This document shows positions 60,208 through 64,000 of a stretch of 64,000 nt of DNA, one piece after another. The notes below the pieces were generated by a model. That model ran no database searches. It was not told the origin of the DNA and saw only the letters and a program-made list of their open reading frames with translations. The translations under genes and the position numbers were made by a program. The first letter of the stretch is position 1; every line of letters begins with the position of its first letter. The stretch is from Mangifera indica (taxonomy: Eukaryota; Streptophyta; Magnoliopsida; Sapindales; Anacardiaceae), in contig NC_058143.1 of assembly GCF_011075055.1 (NCBI RefSeq), positions 17,868,930 to 17,932,929 on the forward strand, in the 5' to 3' direction.

Positions 60208-60485
60208 TAGGGTTGGATTCGAATCGAATTGAATTTAAGTTTGACTCGGTTTGTATATAACAGAGCTCGAGCTCGTGGAAGTCCAGCTCAAACTCTGTTT
60301 AGCTCGTTTCAAACTTGAATTTTTAACTATTTTGTTATCAAAATAACGTCGTATTGTATCAAAATTTTTAATTGAAAATTTTGATGAGTAGTTCAAGTTC
60401 GACCAAGCTTATATAAGACTGACTCGTTTCAAGCTCGTTTGAGCTGAGCTCTAGCTTGAATGGGCTCAGTTCGAATCTAACCCTA
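60208..60485. mobile_element. hAT-type miniature element, copy 3
   Basis: 278 bp with ends TAGGGTTGGATTCGAATCG / TTCGAATCTAACCCTA and a perfect 8-bp duplication ACGTGCAC (60200-60207 and 60486-60493). The interior has GAGCTCGAGCTCG and a degenerate ATAACGTCGTATTG palindrome. Confidence 0.9.
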
Positions 60486-60493
60486 ACGTGCAC

Positions 60494-61722
60494 CACCATA
60501 CTGAGTTTAGCACTGGAAAATATTCGATTGAATATATAGATAACGTATCATTATATATTTAATATTATTTTATTTTTGCATTAAAATTATTTAATCTTAT
60601 AAAAACAAATAATCTACATATTTAAATGAATATATATATAATTTCATTGTATTTGAAATTGAAAAATAACATTTTTTTTACCTTCATAATTTCACTAAAA
60701 ATAAACAATATTTTGTCCCCAAACTTTAATAAATACATTATTTCACTTGTGTTTATAAACAAAATTAACTTAAATTAGTCACTGATGATAGTTGAAATCG
60801 CATTGTATTAATACAATTTCAATTATAATTATATTAAAATAGTACAATTTTAATCCGAATTGCATCAAAATGTAACGACATTTTATTCAATTTAAAAAAA
60901 AATCTTGTTAAAATTTTGTTACTCCAATAAAATTTCACCAATATGATATGATTTTAACTAAATCACATTATTTTAATATGATTTTAATCTTAATTTCAAT
61001 TGTAATTGAAACATTTACGAATTCAGGATTTGTCAGAGTTAAGATTGGTGTAATTGATAATTTTTTAATTAAAAGTAATAATATAATTGATAAAATTTTA
61101 AACTAAATAGGAAAAAAAATATTTGTAATATTTATATATTTATAAATCAATGAACATACCCTTTAATTACTAAATTAATGTTAATACAAAAATAATTTCT
61201 TTTTTAATTTCATGAGTGGAAACTTGTGTGAAAAATAGTTATTCCCCTTTGTTATCTTTTTAATTTAAGATATTTGATTATGGGTGATAAACACCAAATA
61301 AATCCAATTGACGATTGAATCTATATCATAATTAACGTTTAAAACATGATTAATTATGACACAATCCACTAATTAAAACACAATTATAACAGAAGATTAA
61401 ATATAATTTTAATAATAAAAACACGTGATGAAATGTATATGACAAGGTTTCTTGACGCTATAAGCTTTCAAGTATGTCATATCCATTTTACCATATTCCC
61501 GCGTTCCATTGCATGGATTTCTTTATCATATCCATACATGATTAAGATTTCTAATTAGATGAATCATAGTGGGTTAATCATAGTAAGATCTTGGTTGATT
61601 TTTTCTTCTTTTGAAAAATGATGATGGATTATGTGAAATTTCCTTTGAATAAATTATTGGCACTTATAAGAAAGTATTTATAAAATAAAACGAGGTCAAA
61701 ATTAGTAAAAGTTAAAGAGTTA
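60494..61722. other. AT-rich non-coding DNA
   Basis: No open frame of interest. Many ATTTTAATT/TTTAATATGA-like repeats. I see no gene or complete element. Confidence 0.45.
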
Positions 61723-62306
61723 AGCCAAAACACTATTTCCCACCAGGGTGTACTAGAATGATAATTTCTAGATTTTAAGTTTTAAAAAATCAAATTTTCA
61801 TCTATTTTTTACTTTTGTTAATGAATTATGATAAATGAAACGATAAGAAGGACATTTTATATAGGTTTTCTATTTTTTTCATTTTCATTTTCTCATTATT
61901 ATTTTTTTTAATTTAAAAAATGTTAGGAGTGTTAATAAAAATTTTTAGGGGGCTTTAGAAATTTGATTTCAAAATTTTAATATGCCCCTTTATAGTTTAT
62001 AAATGATAGTTATACTTCCAAAAAATGACAAAAACATTAAATTTTAAAGTATGATAAAGTTTTAAATATTTTTAAAAATCAAATTAATAAAATTTTAAAT
62101 TATTAATCATATGTTGTTAATTTGACATTTATATGAAATGTTAATAGTAATTTTCTATTTTAACAAAATGACAACAATTTTTTTCTAGGAAAACCCGTTA
62201 GATTCATTAACAAAAACGAATAACAGATAAAAATTTGGTTTTTTAAAACTTAAAGGGTGAGAAATTTCATTTCATGAAATAATGGGTGGGATATAGTCAT
62301 TTAACC
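61723..62306. mobile_element. Copy J of the Mutator-type family (short form)
   Basis: Left end AGCCAAAACACTATTTCCCACC; right end GGGTGGGATATAGTCATTTAACC. About 584 bp, without the GC-rich core. The possible target duplication (AAAGAGTTA / AAAGAGAAA) matches at 7 of 9 bases. Its right part plus flank is the second copy of the dispersed repeat at 55676-56105. Confidence 0.6.
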
Positions 62307-62345
62307 AAAGAGAAAACAGAAATTGATATTTTAGTTGATCACAAC
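61937..62345. repeat. Dispersed ~420-bp repeat, copy 2
   Basis: Matches 55676-56105 in the same orientation, including ~40 bp beyond the element terminus (AAAGAGAAAACAGAAATTGAT, then TTTAGTTGATCACA). Confidence 0.75.
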
Positions 62346-63560
62346 AATGGTATGTATCCATGTGATACTGAACCAACTTATGCTATTTAAGTTTATTAAT
62401 TATCTTAAACAAAATATTAGACATCTAATCATATTCTAATCAAATTAAAAATTGCTTAAACCTATCAACAAATCTTGTCCAAGATGCTTTTCTGAAGTCA
62501 AAAGAGGATTTTCCATCACATGTCCTTCCATACTTTATATATATTCCTATGTTGGAGAAAATAGTTTTTTCTGCCTTTATAAATATATATTTTATTACGA
62601 TGAATCTATATGAAGATTCGTCATAATCTTTACACAAAATCAATAATTCTTACTTCCAATTCCAAAGCCTTATTACTCCTCTCACTTCTGGAACTACAAT
62701 GGGCTGGCTCTTTACTCCTTCAGGTTTAGGCTCATTCTTCAATTTTTGGCCCATATGCTCTTAGCCTATAATTTTTGCAATATACATATACATTAACTAG
62801 AAAACCATATTTGAGTCAAATCGTTATCTTAGTATTGAACTGATCATATTAAGCAAGTAAAGTTCGAGTCTTTTTTAGGATTGAATCAAACACACCATTA
62901 GGGTTGAATTGATCATTTAAAATTGGTGAAAACCCAAATCTAATAACCTTATAATCATTGCATAAAGTAAATTAAAAGTTTATCTATAATGTGCAATTAA
63001 TATGTTCCAAACTCATGCCCTTTTTAGTATTTGGTGCTCTTATTACCTCCAAATTTGATATGAATCATGTGTAAACCTTTTAAATAAATCTCATATCGAT
63101 AAAATATAAGAGAAATGTTAGGTCTGTCTGTTCATCTTATATTGTTTGGAGATGAGAAGATTGAATTGATTAAATATCTTATGAACTTCTTAAGATGTTA
63201 AAACGTATTTTGAGTTGTAAATCTTATAAACAAAATCATAATAAATTATGTATTTAAAGTGAATAATATATTAACAGTACTATATTGATAATAAACCAGG
63301 TTATTGGACAACGACTGTCACAAAGGCCACAAAAATTGATCTAGGAATGTAAGCCAAAGTATATGTTTGTTTGCATTAACATTTAGTAAAATCACCCACT
63401 TAAAGCAAAAAAAAATCATCTGCATTTATTACGTTGCTTCAAATAGTTCATCACAAAGTGACCAACAGTTAAAAGGGAAGAGACATACTGTAAAACAACA
63501 GCAACAACCATCTTTATACTAAAAGTGGGAGGATGAGTACCGTATACTTTCCCTAGAGTT
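62346..63560. other. Non-coding DNA at the right end
   Basis: No supported gene. Short frames at 62440-62643 and 63416-63631 show no recognisable features. Confidence 0.45.
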
Positions 63561-63667
63561 GCACGTGAGGGGGGTAACTCCACGTGGCATGACACGTGCA
63601 TCCCCTTCCTTTTTGTCCATAATATGAACATGAGGTTGGCTGTTGCCCTTCCTTGCGATTTAAATAA
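63561..63667 (+). promoter_or_regulatory. ACGT-box cluster with TATA-like sequence; possible promoter of a gene beyond the window
   Basis: GCACGTGA at 63561, CCACGTGG at 63580-63587 and ACACGTGC at 63592-63599 are three G-box/ABRE-type sites within ~40 bp, followed by TTTAAATAA at 63659-63667. This arrangement is typical of ABA- or light-responsive plant promoters (bZIP/bHLH binding). No coding sequence follows before 64000, so the target would lie to the right. Confidence 0.45.
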
Positions 63668-64000
63668 GACGGATAATTGTGTAGCTGAATCTATCTACTT
63701 TACCACCTGGGCATGACAGAACTTGTCGTGTGCCACTACTGCAATTACTTTATTCTTTAACCAATATTTTATCATTAATCATGCAAAGATAAGGTAAGGT
63801 TAGATCCAATTAATCCTATTTTTAATTTAATAATAAATAATAATCAAAATCCCCGCCAATACTTCAAATGTTTGGGACTCTCTCGAAGATTAGATAACAA
63901 ATGACAATTCTCAATACTCTTACATTATTCAATAACCAATCATTTTATTTTATTTTTTATAATATGGTTCAAAATGCAAATCTGGGATACATTGGTAACA

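Noticed and set aside
1..64000. Search for CRISPR arrays, tRNA or rRNA genes and biosynthetic clusters
   Set aside because: No spaced direct repeats, no complete tRNA-like cloverleaf and no co-located pathway enzymes were seen by eye.

Overview
The window is nuclear DNA of a flowering plant, most likely a eudicot. It is AT-rich, the genes have many GT-AG introns, the proteins match plant-only families, and the gaps are filled with small plant DNA transposons and one Ty1/copia element. I cannot name the species. Seven protein-coding genes are supported. They are unrelated housekeeping or physiology genes with no shared pathway, except two sugar transporters of one family that lie close together.

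Layout, left to right. A single-exon BKI1-like gene on the minus strand (1158-2138) is followed by a gene-free stretch (2.2-8.2 kb) holding two complete ~860-bp Mutator-type miniature elements and one hAT-type miniature element, each with target-site duplications. A cyclin T gene (9104-15228, plus) has a 4-kb intron. A peroxisomal long-chain acyl-CoA synthetase (17714-30473, plus, 23 exons) carries a 5017-bp antisense copia element in its first intron. A CLC-d type chloride channel gene (31652-40621, plus, 23 exons) follows. All its splice sites look good, but its reading frame is broken by two single-base indels. Next come an STP-family hexose transporter (42358-44681, plus), an early-nodulin-like/stellacyanin-type blue copper protein (45044-46709, minus) and an STP13-like hexose transporter (47579-51597, minus).

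The right end (51.8-64 kb) has no gene I can support. It contains a diverged segmental duplication (53452-55675 and 56972-58640), more copies of the Mutator-type family, two more hAT-type miniature elements, and at the extreme right a cluster of three ACGT-core boxes followed by a TATA-like sequence, perhaps the promoter of a gene beyond the window.

I built the exon models by hand, joining GT-AG (one GC-AG) introns so that frames continue and the protein matches remembered family sequences. No alignment was run. I found no CRISPR array, tRNA, rRNA or bacterial-style feature. The strongest candidates for something undescribed are the ~860-bp Mutator-type family with a fast-changing exon-like core, and the two frame lesions in CLC-d, one of them inside the anion selectivity motif.
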